From Mediterraneibacter gnavus ATCC 29149 (GTDB lineage: Bacteria; Bacillota; Clostridia; Lachnospirales; Lachnospiraceae): a DNA stretch of 64,000 nt. Below, piece by piece: positions 17,550 to 26,821 of this stretch. The stretch is taken from contig NZ_CP043051.1 of the NCBI RefSeq assembly GCF_008121495.1, forward strand, positions 1,161,001 to 1,225,000. Reading direction: 5' to 3'. The position numbers and the translations under genes were made by a program. Positions within the stretch are counted from its first letter, which is position 1, and the number at the start of each line of letters is the position of its first letter. The notes below the pieces were generated by a model, which was given only the letters and a program-made list of their open reading frames with translations, was not told the DNA's origin and made no database searches.

Positions 17550-18914
17550 TTATTTTGCCTTTAATTCTGCATACATCTGTTCTGTAGTCTCTTTATTCAA
17601 ATTAAAGATCAGCCCTACTCCAATCAACTCTAAAGCGCAAGTTACCACTGGAATGATATTGACCAGGAAATAAATTCCATTCACTGCTTCCGCTGTCTGC
17701 ACGACATTAGAACCGGAAACAAATCCGATTGCTGCCAATCCGAAAGAAACTCCTGTAGAGGCAATGGTCGAACCTATTTTTCTACTAAATGTATATAAAG
17801 AATACATAGAACCATCGCTTCTTTCATTAAATTTCCATTCGCTGTAATCCAGACAGTCTGTAACAAGCGCCCAGATCAACATTGTAAATACTGTCTGTCC
17901 GATCGTTCCCAATACAACCAATGCCGAATACACATATACATTTTTAATTTCCATGACAACCGGGATGACACTAAAGATTGTACTGGAAACAATGGCTGCC
18001 ATTAAAGTTGCTTTTTTTCCAAACTTTGCTACCAATTTCGGAACCAATGGGAAACAGATCACCAAAATCGGGATTGTCGCAAGACTGATAATAGACATTA
18101 CATCTGTTCTTGCATAGTACTCTTTAAAAATGTAGCTTCTTACCTGGTTTGATCCAGTGATAAAGAGCATACTTCCTAATGTTGCCACCATAACTCCGAT
18201 CAATGGTCTGTTGTGTACGGTTGCTTTTAATACTTTTCCATAATTAAATTTCTCTGCTTTTTCAGAATTCTGTCGAATACGCTCCTGTGTAAAATTCAGC
18301 AGAACAAAATAGCTGATAATACTTAAAACACCGAAGATTACCGCGATTAGTGTAAAACGTTCCGGAAGAATATTGCTCTGCTTGTCAAAGCAGACAACAG
18401 GAACGATGGAAAGTCCTACGATTCCTACGATCGTTCCACCGATACTTCTTGCTCTGGAAAGCTTACTTCTCTGGATCGGATCATCACTTACAACGCTGGC
18501 CATCGCACCAAATGGCATGGAAGTTCCTGTGTAGCTCATTCCATACAGAACATATGCAAATGCTACATAAGCATGAAGTGCAATCCCTTCCAATGGAACA
18601 TTAAAAAAGCAAAGCACACCAGATAATGCCAGTGGAAGCATAAAAATCTTAATCCATGGTTTGAATTTATCTCCGGACTTTCCAATCATCCAACGATCTG
18701 GGAAAGATCCCATAATCGGATCATTGATCGCATCCCATAATCTGGCCACTAAAAATAACGTTCCCATCCATCCTGCGCTGATTCCCAATACATTGGTACA
18801 AAAAATCAGAAAATATGCATCTACAAATAAATTTACAAAGCTGCCCGCCATGTCTCCAAATACATACCCGATTTCATCCTTCACCCCGAACGGGCGAATT
18901 TGTTTTTTGTTCAT
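17550..18914 (-). CDS. GPH-type (MelB-like) cation symporter, MFS
   Basis: 454 residues with about 12 membrane helices. Family hallmarks: FVNLFVDAYFLIF in helix 1, RLWDAINDPIMGS after helix 2, the loop SGDKFKPWI, and LSRARSIGG. The glycoside-pentoside-hexuronide group imports sugars, glycosides and other small organic molecules with Na+ or H+. It is the first gene of the operon, so it probably brings in the substrate of the two hydrolases. It is a paralogue of the transporter at 44435-45796. Confidence 0.9.
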   Translation of the reverse strand: MNKKQIRPFGVKDEIGYVFGDMAGSFVNLFVDAYFLIFCTNVLGISAGWMGTLFLVARLWDAINDPIMGSFPDRWMIGKSGDKFKPWIKIFMLPLALSGVLCFFNVPLEGIALHAYVAFAYVLYGMSYTGTSMPFGAMASVVSDDPIQRSKLSRARSIGGTIVGIVGLSIVPVVCFDKQSNILPERFTLIAVIFGVLSIISYFVLLNFTQERIRQNSEKAEKFNYGKVLKATVHNRPLIGVMVATLGSMLFITGSNQVRSYIFKEYYARTDVMSIISLATIPILVICFPLVPKLVAKFGKKATLMAAIVSSTIFSVIPVVMEIKNVYVYSALVVLGTIGQTVFTMLIWALVTDCLDYSEWKFNERSDGSMYSLYTFSRKIGSTIASTGVSFGLAAIGFVSGSNVVQTAEAVNGIYFLVNIIPVVTCALELIGVGLIFNLNKETTEQMYAELKAK

Positions 18915-18968
18915 CCTGCTTGTCCTCTTTTCTTTTTCTTTTCAATTCACGTGATTTGTGTTATCCTA

Positions 18969-19026
18969 ATTATAAGTTATAATAATTGCAATTTATATTG
19001 CAAATTCATCAAATTACATTGCAAAT
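18969..19026 (-). promoter_or_regulatory. Promoter of the GPH/amidohydrolase operon with AraC-type half-sites
   Basis: The minus-strand -10 TATAAT (18969-18974) has no good -35. ATTGCAATT at 18985-18993 and two exact ATTGCAAAT copies at 18997-19005 and 19018-19026 are direct repeats; the two exact copies are 21 bp apart, two helical turns, and the nearer one abuts the -35 position. This is the usual layout of an AraC-family activator site. Confidence 0.6.
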
Positions 19027-19082
19027 CTAACATTTAATTTTATCGTTTTATATTATTTGCACAAAAACATGAGAGGATTTTT

Positions 19083-19991
19083 ATGAAACTTCACGAAGCT
19101 AAATTATTATTAAATGACCCCACATTTTCCATCGATTCCATTACTTATCAGGAATTAGAAATGGACAGCGACTATGTGGATGTACATGAAGATATCAGTT
19201 ACTCGAAAGACAATGTAGATTTACACAGCCATACTTTTTTTGAAATTTTATTTTGTCAAAGTGGTTCTTTACAATATATGGTCGGCAATACCCGTTATCA
19301 GCTGGTTAAAAATTCCATTGTATGCATTCCTCCCGGTGTCAGCCACTGTCCGCTTTATCTGGAACAGCTTTCAGAACCTTACCGCAGAACTGTGATGTGG
19401 ATCAGCAATAAAATCTATCATCAATATATGAACCTTTTGAACAATGATCCAATCGAAAAATCGTCCTGTTTGCTACCGCAAAATGTATTCCTTCTATCCG
19501 GAAATATTCTATATCAGGTAGAAGAACTTTACGAAAAAATGTTAAACATTCCTCCTGATTTTTCGGGTGCAGAACTCTATAAGATTGGTTTGTCTGCGCA
19601 AATCGTTACTTTATTTCATCAATTTTTAAATTCTCATGAAATAAATCCTCTAAAGCCGGAAAAAACCATTCTTTTGGACGAGATCATTCACTTTATAGAA
19701 AATCATCTTTCCGAAGAATTAAGTGCGAAACGAATCGCAGCGCACTTTCTGGTCAGTGAATCTTCTATCAATCAATTGTTCAGTAAACAGATCAGTTTGA
19801 GCCTTTATCGGTATATTACACAACGCCGCCTGATCGAAGCTAAAAATTTAATTTCCAGTCAGACACCATTAAAAAAATTGCCTGAACTATGTGGATTTTC
19901 TGATTATTCCGTTTTTTACAAAGCTTTTACAAAACAATATGGTATTTCTCCAAAAGAATATAAAAACAGAATTTTTAAAATGCAGCAATGA
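19083..19991 (+). CDS. AraC family transcriptional regulator
   Basis: 302 residues: an N-terminal cupin sensor domain (about 45-130; DLHSHTFFEILFCQSGSLQYMVG and IVCIPPGVSHC) and two C-terminal helix-turn-helix motifs (about 200-298; LSAKRIAAHFLVSESSINQLFSKQ and LPELCGFSDYSVFYKAFTKQYGISPKEYK). Divergent from the GPH symporter operon, with tandem half-sites between them, so it is the probable local activator. AGAGG precedes the ATG. It ends at a hairpin shared with pgi. Confidence 0.9.
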   Translation: MKLHEAKLLLNDPTFSIDSITYQELEMDSDYVDVHEDISYSKDNVDLHSHTFFEILFCQSGSLQYMVGNTRYQLVKNSIVCIPPGVSHCPLYLEQLSEPYRRTVMWISNKIYHQYMNLLNNDPIEKSSCLLPQNVFLLSGNILYQVEELYEKMLNIPPDFSGAELYKIGLSAQIVTLFHQFLNSHEINPLKPEKTILLDEIIHFIENHLSEELSAKRIAAHFLVSESSINQLFSKQISLSLYRYITQRRLIEAKNLISSQTPLKKLPELCGFSDYSVFYKAFTKQYGISPKEYKNRIFKMQQ

Positions 19992-20042
19992 AAAAGCCCC
20001 CGGCTGGGGAAAGAATCTTATCTTCCCCGCCGGAGGCTTTCT
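19992..20042 (-). terminator. Terminator between convergent araC-type gene and pgi
   Basis: Long GC-rich stem (AAAGCC...GGCTTT arms with CCGGC/GCCGG and GGGGAA/TTCCCC) and a five-T tail on the minus strand; it serves pgi and possibly the regulator too. Confidence 0.82.
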
Positions 20043-20068
20043 ACTTGTCCTACTTTATTCTTTTCCTA

Positions 20069-21418
20069 TTACAGTCTCTTCAACAGCTCTTCTCTCTCTG
20101 CTTCAAATCCAGGTTTTCCAAGGAGTGCGAACATATTTTTCTTATAGCTCTCAACTCCCGGCTGATTGAATGGATTCACACCGAGCAGATATCCGCTGAT
20201 TCCACATGCGAATTCGAAGAAGTAGAATAACTGTCCCAGATAGTATTCGTTCTGTTCCGGAATGTTCACGATCAGGTTCGGTACATTACCATCTGTGTGA
20301 GCAAGGATTGTTCCGTTCATCGCGCTCTTGTTGATGAAATCAACTGTTTTTCCTGCAAGATAGTTCAGTCCATCCAGATCTACAGGCTCTTCATTGATGA
20401 TGATCTCTTCTTTGGATGTCTCCACATTCATAACTGTCTCAAACAGGATTCTGTTTCCATCCTGAATGAACTGTCCCATAGAGTGCAGATCAGTTGTCAG
20501 ATCTACAGATGCCGGGAAGATTCCTTTCTGGTCTTTTCCTTCGCTCTCTCCGTAAAGCTGTTTCCACCACTCAGATACATAGTGAAGGCTTGGCTCATAG
20601 TTTGCCAGAACTTCGATCGTCTTTCCTTTTCTAAGCAAAATGTTACGGATCGCAGCATACTGAAGTGCTCCGTTCTCTGCGAAATCATTCTCCAGAGCTT
20701 CTTTTCTTCCTGCTGCTGCACCTTCCATGAGTTTCTCGATATCAGCACCACTTACTGCGATCGGAAGCAGACCAACTGCTGTCAGTACAGAGAAACGTCC
20801 TCCTACATCATCCGGTACTACAAATGTCTCGTATCCCTCTTCTGTTGCAAGGTTCTTCAGTGCACCTTTTGCTTTGTCAGTTGTTGCATAAATTCTCTTT
20901 GCTGCTTCTTCTTTTCCGTATTTCTTTTCCAGAATCTCTTTAAATACACGGAAGGCAATGGCCGGCTCTGTTGTTGTTCCGGATTTTGAGATCATGTTGA
21001 TAGAAAAATCTCTGTCTCCCACTACATCGATCAGATGTTTGATATATGTACTGCTGATGCTGTTTCCTACATAGTAGATCTCCGGAGATTTTCTGATCTC
21101 TTTGGATACCACATTTGCGAAAGAATGTCCCAGAAATTCAATGGCAGCTCTCGCTCCGAGATAAGATCCGCCGATTCCGATCACAAGAAGTACTTCTGAA
21201 TCTTTTCTGATCTTTTCTGCTGCTTTCTGAATACGTACAAACTCTTCTTTATCATAATCAACCGGAAGATCGATCCATCCAAGAAAATCATTTCCTGCTC
21301 CGCTCTTTGCCACAAGCTTCTCTTTTGCCTGTGCCACAAGCTCGCTCATATATGCCATTTCATGCTCCTGAACAAAACCAGCTGCTTTTGAATAATCAAA
21401 TGTTACTTTATTAGCCAT
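20069..21418 (-). CDS. pgi: Glucose-6-phosphate isomerase
   Basis: 449 residues, the short bacterial form. Substrate-binding motifs: [14 protein letters not shown] near 80, [14 protein letters not shown] near 145, and [16 protein letters not shown] near 210; the catalytic Glu region is [19 protein letters not shown]. It interconverts glucose-6-phosphate and fructose-6-phosphate in the cytosol. It is monocistronic and bounded by its own terminator. Confidence 0.96.
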   Translation of the reverse strand: MANKVTFDYSKAAGFVQEHEMAYMSELVAQAKEKLVAKSGAGNDFLGWIDLPVDYDKEEFVRIQKAAEKIRKDSEVLLVIGIGGSYLGARAAIEFLGHSFANVVSKEIRKSPEIYYVGNSISSTYIKHLIDVVGDRDFSINMISKSGTTTEPAIAFRVFKEILEKKYGKEEAAKRIYATTDKAKGALKNLATEEGYETFVVPDDVGGRFSVLTAVGLLPIAVSGADIEKLMEGAAAGRKEALENDFAENGALQYAAIRNILLRKGKTIEVLANYEPSLHYVSEWWKQLYGESEGKDQKGIFPASVDLTTDLHSMGQFIQDGNRILFETVMNVETSKEEIIINEEPVDLDGLNYLAGKTVDFINKSAMNGTILAHTDGNVPNLIVNIPEQNEYYLGQLFYFFEFACGISGYLLGVNPFNQPGVESYKKNMFALLGKPGFEAEREELLKRL

Positions 21419-21480
21419 TGTTTATCCTTCCTCTCTAACTTCTATAAATTTACAAGCCCATTTTATCAAATCTGACTTTG

Positions 21481-22257
21481 TTAGGCAAGGAATTCTTCCA
21501 AAATCTGACGAATCGCCTCCTCTTTGAGCGCCGGTTCTTCCAGATCCTCTTTTTCCATCGTCTTCTCCAGTTCTTTCTTGAATTTTTTCGGTTCTTCCTC
21601 TATATTGATGGCAAGCTCCTCATCCTGTTTCTTCACTACAGCCGCCGCTCTCTGCGATGCTTTCTGGGCGCCGGATAATTTCTGGGATTCTCCTGCCTCC
21701 GTACGGATTACCTCCAGATTTTTTTCATTTTTACGCATTCGTTTGTATCGGTGCGCACACACATTTTCCAGATAATCCACCATGTAATTCTCCGCCGCCT
21801 CGATTTTATACGATTCATCGGAAAGCTGGCTGATTACAAACAACGCTACCATCTCTGCTGCCCCAAGCGCACCATACTGATACACCTGCTCACAAAATCC
21901 ATGCGCCATGAAATGTCCCACAGCTCCAATCGCCGCCAGAATTCCCGCAAACCAGATCGACTGAATCTGGATCTGTCTCCAGGTATGTATTTTCAGGAAA
22001 AACCCTCTGTACTCATAAATGTATTTTTCTACAAATGCATTCACATTTTCTACTCTGTCATGTACCATACAGGCATGTTCGTATTTTGCACGAACAAGCT
22101 TCATCAGTTTGTGTGTACTCTTTGACATACTCCCGGCCGCATTCACCAGCTTACGCAAAGTCACATAATTCATTACCTTTGCAAGTATCCCAACAATTCC
22201 TACTCCCAGCATCAGATAAAATATGATGCCTGTCTCCGCTACTGCTTCTTTCCACAT
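21481..22257 (-). CDS. Conserved membrane protein of unknown function
   Basis: 258 residues. Membrane helices are seen at about 9-28 (GIIFYLMLGVGIVGILAKV), 103-122 (SIWFAGILAAIGAVGHFMA) and 130-147. The tail (about 165-258) is highly charged and probably coiled, ending in EEAIRQILEEFLA. The family is not recognised. It follows pgi's promoter side without an obvious shared terminator. A role at the membrane is all that can be said. Confidence 0.6.
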   Translation of the reverse strand: MWKEAVAETGIIFYLMLGVGIVGILAKVMNYVTLRKLVNAAGSMSKSTHKLMKLVRAKYEHACMVHDRVENVNAFVEKYIYEYRGFFLKIHTWRQIQIQSIWFAGILAAIGAVGHFMAHGFCEQVYQYGALGAAEMVALFVISQLSDESYKIEAAENYMVDYLENVCAHRYKRMRKNEKNLEVIRTEAGESQKLSGAQKASQRAAAVVKKQDEELAINIEEEPKKFKKELEKTMEKEDLEEPALKEEAIRQILEEFLA

Positions 22258-22633
22258 AGTTAAACCTCCTGTTTATGGTCTTTTTCACAATTCGTTCAAT
22301 TGTGTGCCTGTGGCCATTATAAAACAAGTCTCCCCAGGATGCCCGCAAAACCGTTCTACATAATTCTACATTCGGTCTGTTTCCATGCTTCTTTTCTCTG
22401 ATTTCCCGCCTGGATTTTTCCCCTTTTAAACTTCACCTTTCCCTTGATTTTCAAGGCGTGAGCGTTTTTGAAAGTTATCCACAGTCCACTTTCAGATATT
22501 GTCGTTTTTCCACAAAAACACTCGAATCCTGACATACGAAAGTGAATAAACTTCCTCTGGAATTTCTAAAACAGGTCTGTTATAATTCTTCTGATAACAT
22601 ACAAATGAATTTTTTAATTGGAGGTCTGATACT
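22258..22633. other. Divergent intergenic region with a DnaA-box sequence
   Basis: 376 bp between the membrane-protein gene and the TSCPD gene. It contains one perfect DnaA-box sequence TTATCCACA (22475-22483), a near match TTTTCCACA (22506-22514), and a SD before the ATG at 22634. No ORF is supported. Confidence 0.5.
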
Positions 22634-22876
22634 ATGCATTACAAACCAACTGGAGTCTGTTCTCAGAACATCGAATTTGATATCGAAGACAATAAAGTAA
22701 AAAATGTACACTTTACCGGAGGATGTAACGGCAATCTTCAGGGAATTGCGCGCCTTGTAGAAGGAATGGATGTTCAGGAAGTCATTGACAGAGTAGAAGG
22801 AATCCGCTGCGGATTCAAGGCAACTTCCTGCCCGGATCAGCTCGCACAAGCATTAAAAACAGCAATCGGAAAGTAA
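22634..22876 (+). CDS. TSCPD domain protein (TIGR03905 type)
   Basis: 80 residues. It has the pattern KPTGVCSQNIEFDIEDN...FTGGCNGNL and the name-giving TSCPDQL near the end. Similar stand-alone domains resemble the C-terminal zinc or redox region of some ribonucleotide reductases; the function is not established. The SD GGAGG precedes the ATG. The 3' end of the gene forms part of its own terminator. Confidence 0.88.
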   Translation: MHYKPTGVCSQNIEFDIEDNKVKNVHFTGGCNGNLQGIARLVEGMDVQEVIDRVEGIRCGFKATSCPDQLAQALKTAIGK

Positions 22877-22895
22877 TTCCGATTGCTGTTCTTAT
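22858..22895 (+). terminator. Terminator overlapping the TSCPD gene stop
   Basis: Perfect 14-bp stem AACAGCAATCGGAA / TTCCGATTGCTGTT with a 5-nt loop, then CTTATTT. Confidence 0.8.
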
Positions 22896-22920
22896 TTCAT
22901 ATCAATATTATTTTGTATCC

Positions 22921-23036
22921 CTGAGTGGTTGAAGCAGCCGTCATAAGCATGTCTGTTCATTGTGGTGTTTTCGTACAGGCTCTTATAATTTATTTTATAG
23001 TTGCATCATACTATGACGGCTGCTTCAACCACTCAG
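22921..23036. repeat. 116-bp element with 25-bp perfect inverted ends
   Basis: Arms at 22921-22945 and 23012-23036 are exact inverted copies; the left arm begins CTGAGTGGTTGAAGCAGCC. One mismatch outside, the pairing resumes for two more bases. The 66-bp centre is AT-rich and has no ORF. It lies between the TSCPD terminator and an unrelated minus-strand gene. It could be a MITE-like mobile remnant or a structured RNA; no clear target duplication is seen. Confidence 0.75.
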
Positions 23037-23068
23037 AGACTATGGAATTATAAAAGGTAAGTGATTGG

Positions 23069-23569
23069 CTATTTGATCATAATTCCGTCTGTGAAGGAAT
23101 AGTCCTCCTCATATGGATACTCCATACCTGCGAAATGCTCTGCACGCACCCGGTAGTAATATCCCGGATCCACCTTAATATATTTCGAAGTGCTTACAAA
23201 ATAGTCATTCTCTGCATCTTTGCTCCACGCATCAATCTGATCCCAAACATCATCCTTTTCGTTATACTGATCCACATATATAATTGTAGAAACAAAATTG
23301 ACTGTTCGATTAGCCGTTGTTCCAGCATATACATAAATTCGATTACGCCCAGCTTTTGTAATAGAACACTCTCCTAACATGATGTACTGACCTTTTGCAT
23401 CTTCATTCTGACTTGTACCCGATGCACTCTCCTGCATGGTTAGATAGGAACCATCCACCTTTTTCGTCTGCTCATCTGATGCCTGCACCTGAGGGACTGT
23501 GACTGATGTGATCACTCCCAGTAACATTGCCGCACAGAATACAGACAGCATTTTTTTTCTAATTCTCAT
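23069..23569 (-). CDS. Small secreted protein of unknown function
   Basis: 166 residues with a clear signal peptide (MRIRKKMLSVFCAAMLLGVI...VQA, cleavage near residue 30). The mature part is about 135 residues, acidic, with a predicted beta-rich body (IMLGECSITKAGRNRIYVYAG, YYYRVRAEHFAGM). No family is recognised. It lies 61 bp downstream of the DUF4367 gene on the same strand and may be an exported member of the same sigma-controlled unit (inference). Confidence 0.7.
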   Translation of the reverse strand: MRIRKKMLSVFCAAMLLGVITSVTVPQVQASDEQTKKVDGSYLTMQESASGTSQNEDAKGQYIMLGECSITKAGRNRIYVYAGTTANRTVNFVSTIIYVDQYNEKDDVWDQIDAWSKDAENDYFVSTSKYIKVDPGYYYRVRAEHFAGMEYPYEEDYSFTDGIMIK

Positions 23570-23630
23570 AACTCTCTCCTTCCCCCTCTATTAAGTAAAC
23601 AATCGAACCTGGAAAAACTGACGCACTTTT

Positions 23631-24413
23631 TCAAAAAAACTTCAAATTTTTTAAAATTTTTTCAAACTCTTTCTTTTCCATGATTCCTCTCAGTTGATAA
23701 TGAACACCATAATTCTCAAATTCTGCAATATACCGATGCGTTTCATAACCCTCAATATCACTTTCGATAACATCTATTTTCTTCCCATTATTCTCTACTA
23801 CAAATTTATCTATATTCTCATCAGATTCTTTCTGTCCCAACGAAGAATCCTCTGCATTCATATAAATAGAATACCAGACCACTTCTCCCTGATATTCATA
23901 AAACACTTGTGCTCTCCCTTGTTCCTTATCAAGAATATATTTTTGTAATCTCATTCCTTTGGGTTTATACTGTATTCTCACAGCCTGAATTCCCAGCTCT
24001 TTTTTTATCTCTCTATATACTCGTGTTTCATCTTCACTCTCACTTGCCTGCGTATCCATATCCTCCACATTGATCACCGATGCCTGACCTGTCTCCCCGG
24101 TAAACTTCTCAATGATCTCCTTGAGATAAGATTTACTCCCCACCGCAGTCACGCTTGTTGCAACAGCCGCGATCATCAGCACTGCGGCAGCCACCATTAC
24201 TCTTCTTCTGAAAAGCGGACTGTGCCGATGCACTTTCTTTTTCTTTTGACTTTGTGTCTTTTCATATGCCTGTATCTGCTCTGCCAGCCTTTTTTCCATT
24301 TCATCAGAGACTTTGATTTCTTCCAGTTTGGAGTCTTTCAGAATCTCTTTTTCGATTTTTGCCGCTTCTTTTTCTGTTTCTTCATGAAGTGAAAGCACGT
24401 TCTTTTTTTTCAT
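23631..24413 (-). CDS. DUF4367 membrane protein, probable anti-sigma factor
   Basis: 260 residues: a charged cytoplasmic N-terminus (1-68), one membrane helix (about 70-92, RRVMVAAAVLMIAAVATSVTAVG), and an external C-terminal DUF4367-like domain (about 140-258, with IQYKPKGMRLQKYILDKEQGRAQVFYEY). In Lachnospiraceae such genes usually follow an ECF sigma gene directly. Here the nearest sigma gene (25678-26220) is on the same strand but separated by murG in the opposite direction. The anti-sigma role is inference from architecture and neighbourhood. Confidence 0.7.
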   Translation of the reverse strand: MKKKNVLSLHEETEKEAAKIEKEILKDSKLEEIKVSDEMEKRLAEQIQAYEKTQSQKKKKVHRHSPLFRRRVMVAAAVLMIAAVATSVTAVGSKSYLKEIIEKFTGETGQASVINVEDMDTQASESEDETRVYREIKKELGIQAVRIQYKPKGMRLQKYILDKEQGRAQVFYEYQGEVVWYSIYMNAEDSSLGQKESDENIDKFVVENNGKKIDVIESDIEGYETHRYIAEFENYGVHYQLRGIMEKKEFEKILKNLKFF

Positions 24414-24458
24414 CGTTCTACCCCTTACACGATTCTATTTATGGTTCCTACTTTTGTC

Positions 24459-24486
24459 TTGACATTTCACTAAATAAGGTTAATAT
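24459..24486 (+). promoter_or_regulatory. Promoter of murG
   Basis: Perfect -35 TTGACA (24459-24464), 16-bp spacer, TAATAT (24481-24486), about 70 bp upstream of the ATG. Confidence 0.5.
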
Positions 24487-24558
24487 GAAATTATATGTTT
24501 TCCTCGGCTATTTTCGTTGCAGCCGACTAACTAACACATTTTTTCTGGAGGTTTTTAT

Positions 24559-25623
24559 ATGAAACGAATCATACTTACCGGAGGTGGAACCGCCGGTCAT
24601 GTTACCCCCAATATCGCTCTGATTCCACGTCTTTTGGAACTCGGATACGATATTCAGTATATTGGCTCTTATCAGGGAATCGAAAAAGAGCTCATCGAGC
24701 CATTCGGCATCCCTTACCACGGAATCTCTTCCGGTAAACTGCGCCGCTATTTCAGTGTTCAGAACTTTACCGATCCATTCCGCGTATTGAAAGGATTCGG
24801 TGAAGCAAAGAGACTGATCAAAGAACTTCAGCCGGATGTGATCTTTTCCAAAGGCGGATTTGTATCTGTTCCTGTCGTACTTGCCGGCAAACACAATAAA
24901 GTTCCGACGATCATTCACGAATCTGATATGACACCCGGACTTGCCAACAAGATCGCAATTCCATCTGCTACAAAGGTATGCTGTAACTTTCCTGAGACTC
25001 TGGAGCATCTTCCGAAAGACAAGGCCGTATTAACAGGTTCTCCGATCCGTCAGGAACTATTATCCGGAAACAGGATCGCGGCTATGGATCTGTGTCATTT
25101 TTCTGCTGACAAGCCAGTCATCCTCGTCATCGGCGGAAGCCTTGGATCCGTTGCAGTAAATAACGCTGTTCGTCTGGCACTCCCGGAACTTTTAGAGCAT
25201 TTCCAGATTGTCCATCTCTGCGGAAAAGGCAAGGTAGATGACTCTCTGACTTCTATGAAAGGCTACACACAGTTTGAATATATCAAGGATGAGCTTCGTG
25301 ATATCTTTGCACTTGCAGATATTGTGATCTCAAGAGCCGGTGCAAACGCAATCTGCGAACTTCTTGCTCTGAGAAAACCGAATCTGCTGATCCCGCTCTC
25401 AGCCAACGCAAGCCGCGGAGATCAGATTTTAAATGCCCGCTCCTTTGAACGTCAGGGCTTCAGCATGGTTCTCGAAGAAGAAGAGCTGACCAAAGAATCT
25501 CTTTTAGAGGCAGTGCGGAAATTGTATAACGATCGCAGCCGTTTTATGGATGCCATGCGTGATTCGAATCAGCAAAATTCAATCGATACAATCATCGATC
25601 TCATCGAGAATTCCCGCAGATAG
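24559..25623 (+). CDS. murG: UDP-GlcNAc:lipid I N-acetylglucosaminyltransferase
   Basis: 354 residues. The N-terminal glycine loop TGGGTAGHVTPN, the second loop KGGFVSVPVVLAG, and the UDP-GlcNAc site region SRAGANAICELLALRKPNLLIPL are all intact. MurG adds GlcNAc to lipid I on the inner membrane face to make lipid II. It stands alone, outside a dcw cluster, with its own TTGACA promoter, and is oriented against the neighbouring sigma/anti-sigma genes. SD GGAGG precedes the ATG. Confidence 0.94.
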   Translation: MKRIILTGGGTAGHVTPNIALIPRLLELGYDIQYIGSYQGIEKELIEPFGIPYHGISSGKLRRYFSVQNFTDPFRVLKGFGEAKRLIKELQPDVIFSKGGFVSVPVVLAGKHNKVPTIIHESDMTPGLANKIAIPSATKVCCNFPETLEHLPKDKAVLTGSPIRQELLSGNRIAAMDLCHFSADKPVILVIGGSLGSVAVNNAVRLALPELLEHFQIVHLCGKGKVDDSLTSMKGYTQFEYIKDELRDIFALADIVISRAGANAICELLALRKPNLLIPLSANASRGDQILNARSFERQGFSMVLEEEELTKESLLEAVRKLYNDRSRFMDAMRDSNQQNSIDTIIDLIENSRR

Positions 25624-25649
25624 TTTTATATCACCACTAAAATCAGCTG

Positions 25650-25674
25650 AACAGGTGTCGTTTTGACACCTGTT
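25650..25674. terminator. Hairpin between convergent murG and sigma gene
   Basis: 10-bp perfect stem AACAGGTGTC / GACACCTGTT with a 5-nt loop. T-tails are weak on both strands, so bidirectional termination is plausible rather than certain. Confidence 0.6.
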
Positions 25675-25677
25675 CGT

Positions 25678-26220
25678 TTACAGCTCCAAAAATTCCTCAT
25701 ACTCTACACCAAACTTTTTTCTGATCCATTTTCTTGCTCTGTAGAGTAAACTGTGCAGCACTTCTATGCTTATCTCCATTCTTTCTGCAACAGCAGACTG
25801 CGGAATCTCCAAGTAATATACATAACGAATTGCATCATACCAACGTGGATTATGCTTGTACAAGGCTGCAAAAATCTCTTCATGCAGACTGGTCTGTTCA
25901 TCATCCTTCATTCTTTCCATGTATGTATCTTCTGCGCTGTCCTCCAGATCTAAAATAACAGGATCATCCCCTGTTTCCGAGAGAACTTCTCTTTCTGCTT
26001 TCTTGTTATAATTCAATGCCATATGCTTTGCAGTCGTATACATCCAAGCTTTGATATTGATATCCTTCAATTCATCGATATACATATATAATTGCAGAAA
26101 TGTACTCTGTGTAATATCTTCTGCAATATCGTAATTCCCTGAATATTTATATGCTGCCTTCATAACGAGATTTTTGTATTTTTGGTATATCTCATCATAA
26201 TCTTGTTTATCCGTCAACAT
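25678..26220 (-). CDS. Sigma-70 family (ECF-like) RNA polymerase sigma factor
   Basis: 180 residues. Region 2 (YKNLVMKAAYKYSGNYDIAEDITQSTFLQLYMYI ... WMYTTAKHMALNY) and region 4 (YVYYLEIPQSAVAERMEISIEVLHSLLYRARKWIRKKF) are present. It begins 15 nt after the HIT gene and is probably co-transcribed with it. The likely cognate anti-sigma is the DUF4367 protein at 23631-24413, now on the far side of murG. Confidence 0.88.
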   Translation of the reverse strand: MLTDKQDYDEIYQKYKNLVMKAAYKYSGNYDIAEDITQSTFLQLYMYIDELKDINIKAWMYTTAKHMALNYNKKAEREVLSETGDDPVILDLEDSAEDTYMERMKDDEQTSLHEEIFAALYKHNPRWYDAIRYVYYLEIPQSAVAERMEISIEVLHSLLYRARKWIRKKFGVEYEEFLEL

Positions 26221-26234
26221 GTTTTCTCCAGTAA

Positions 26235-26642
26235 TTACTTGATTTTATTCAGAATCTCTTCCTTGTCTGCTTCTGTCAGTTCACCCATCTTCCAGCCAAG
26301 ACCAACCTGATCTCCTTCATAACGCGGTATCAAATGCATATGAAAATGGAATACAGTCTGCCCTGCCGGCTCTTCATTATTCTGAACAATATTATATCCA
26401 TCACATCCAAGAATATCTTTCATCTTACAGATCATCTTTTTTGCCAGCACCAGCGCTTTTGCTGCCAGTTCATCATCCAGATCATATAAATTGCGGTAAT
26501 GTTCTTTTGGTATGATCAGTGCATGTCCTTTTGACGCCGGGCTCAAATCCAGAATTACACGAAAATCAGCATCTTCATAAATAGTTACTGAAGGAATCTC
26601 ACCTGATGCCAGTTTGCAAAAAATACAGTTATCATCTTTCAT
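26235..26642 (-). CDS. HIT family nucleotide hydrolase or transferase
   Basis: 135 residues. The histidine triad FHFHMHLIPR near residue 105 and the N-terminal CIFCKLASGEIPS are typical. HIT proteins of this type cleave nucleoside phosphoramidates or dinucleotides. It is cytoplasmic. It starts divergently from the histidine kinase gene and leads into the sigma gene. Confidence 0.93.
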   Translation of the reverse strand: MKDDNCIFCKLASGEIPSVTIYEDADFRVILDLSPASKGHALIIPKEHYRNLYDLDDELAAKALVLAKKMICKMKDILGCDGYNIVQNNEEPAGQTVFHFHMHLIPRYEGDQVGLGWKMGELTEADKEEILNKIK

Positions 26643-26758
26643 TATCTAAGCATCTCCTTTTTTGTTTACTTGTAGTATAAAACATTTTTCCAGAAAATAG
26701 AAGAATATTTTACTTACAGAAATCGCCTTTTTTGTCGAATTTTGTCATACTTATTTTA

Positions 26759-26787
26759 TTGAACCCTCCTTTTTCGCATGATAGACT
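26759..26787 (+). promoter_or_regulatory. Promoter of the orphan histidine kinase
   Basis: TTGAAC (26759-26764), 17-bp spacer, TAGACT (26782-26787), about 35 bp upstream of the ATG at 26822. Confidence 0.5.
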
Positions 26788-26821
26788 ACACTTAAACAGA
26801 ACTACTTTGGAGGACATAACT

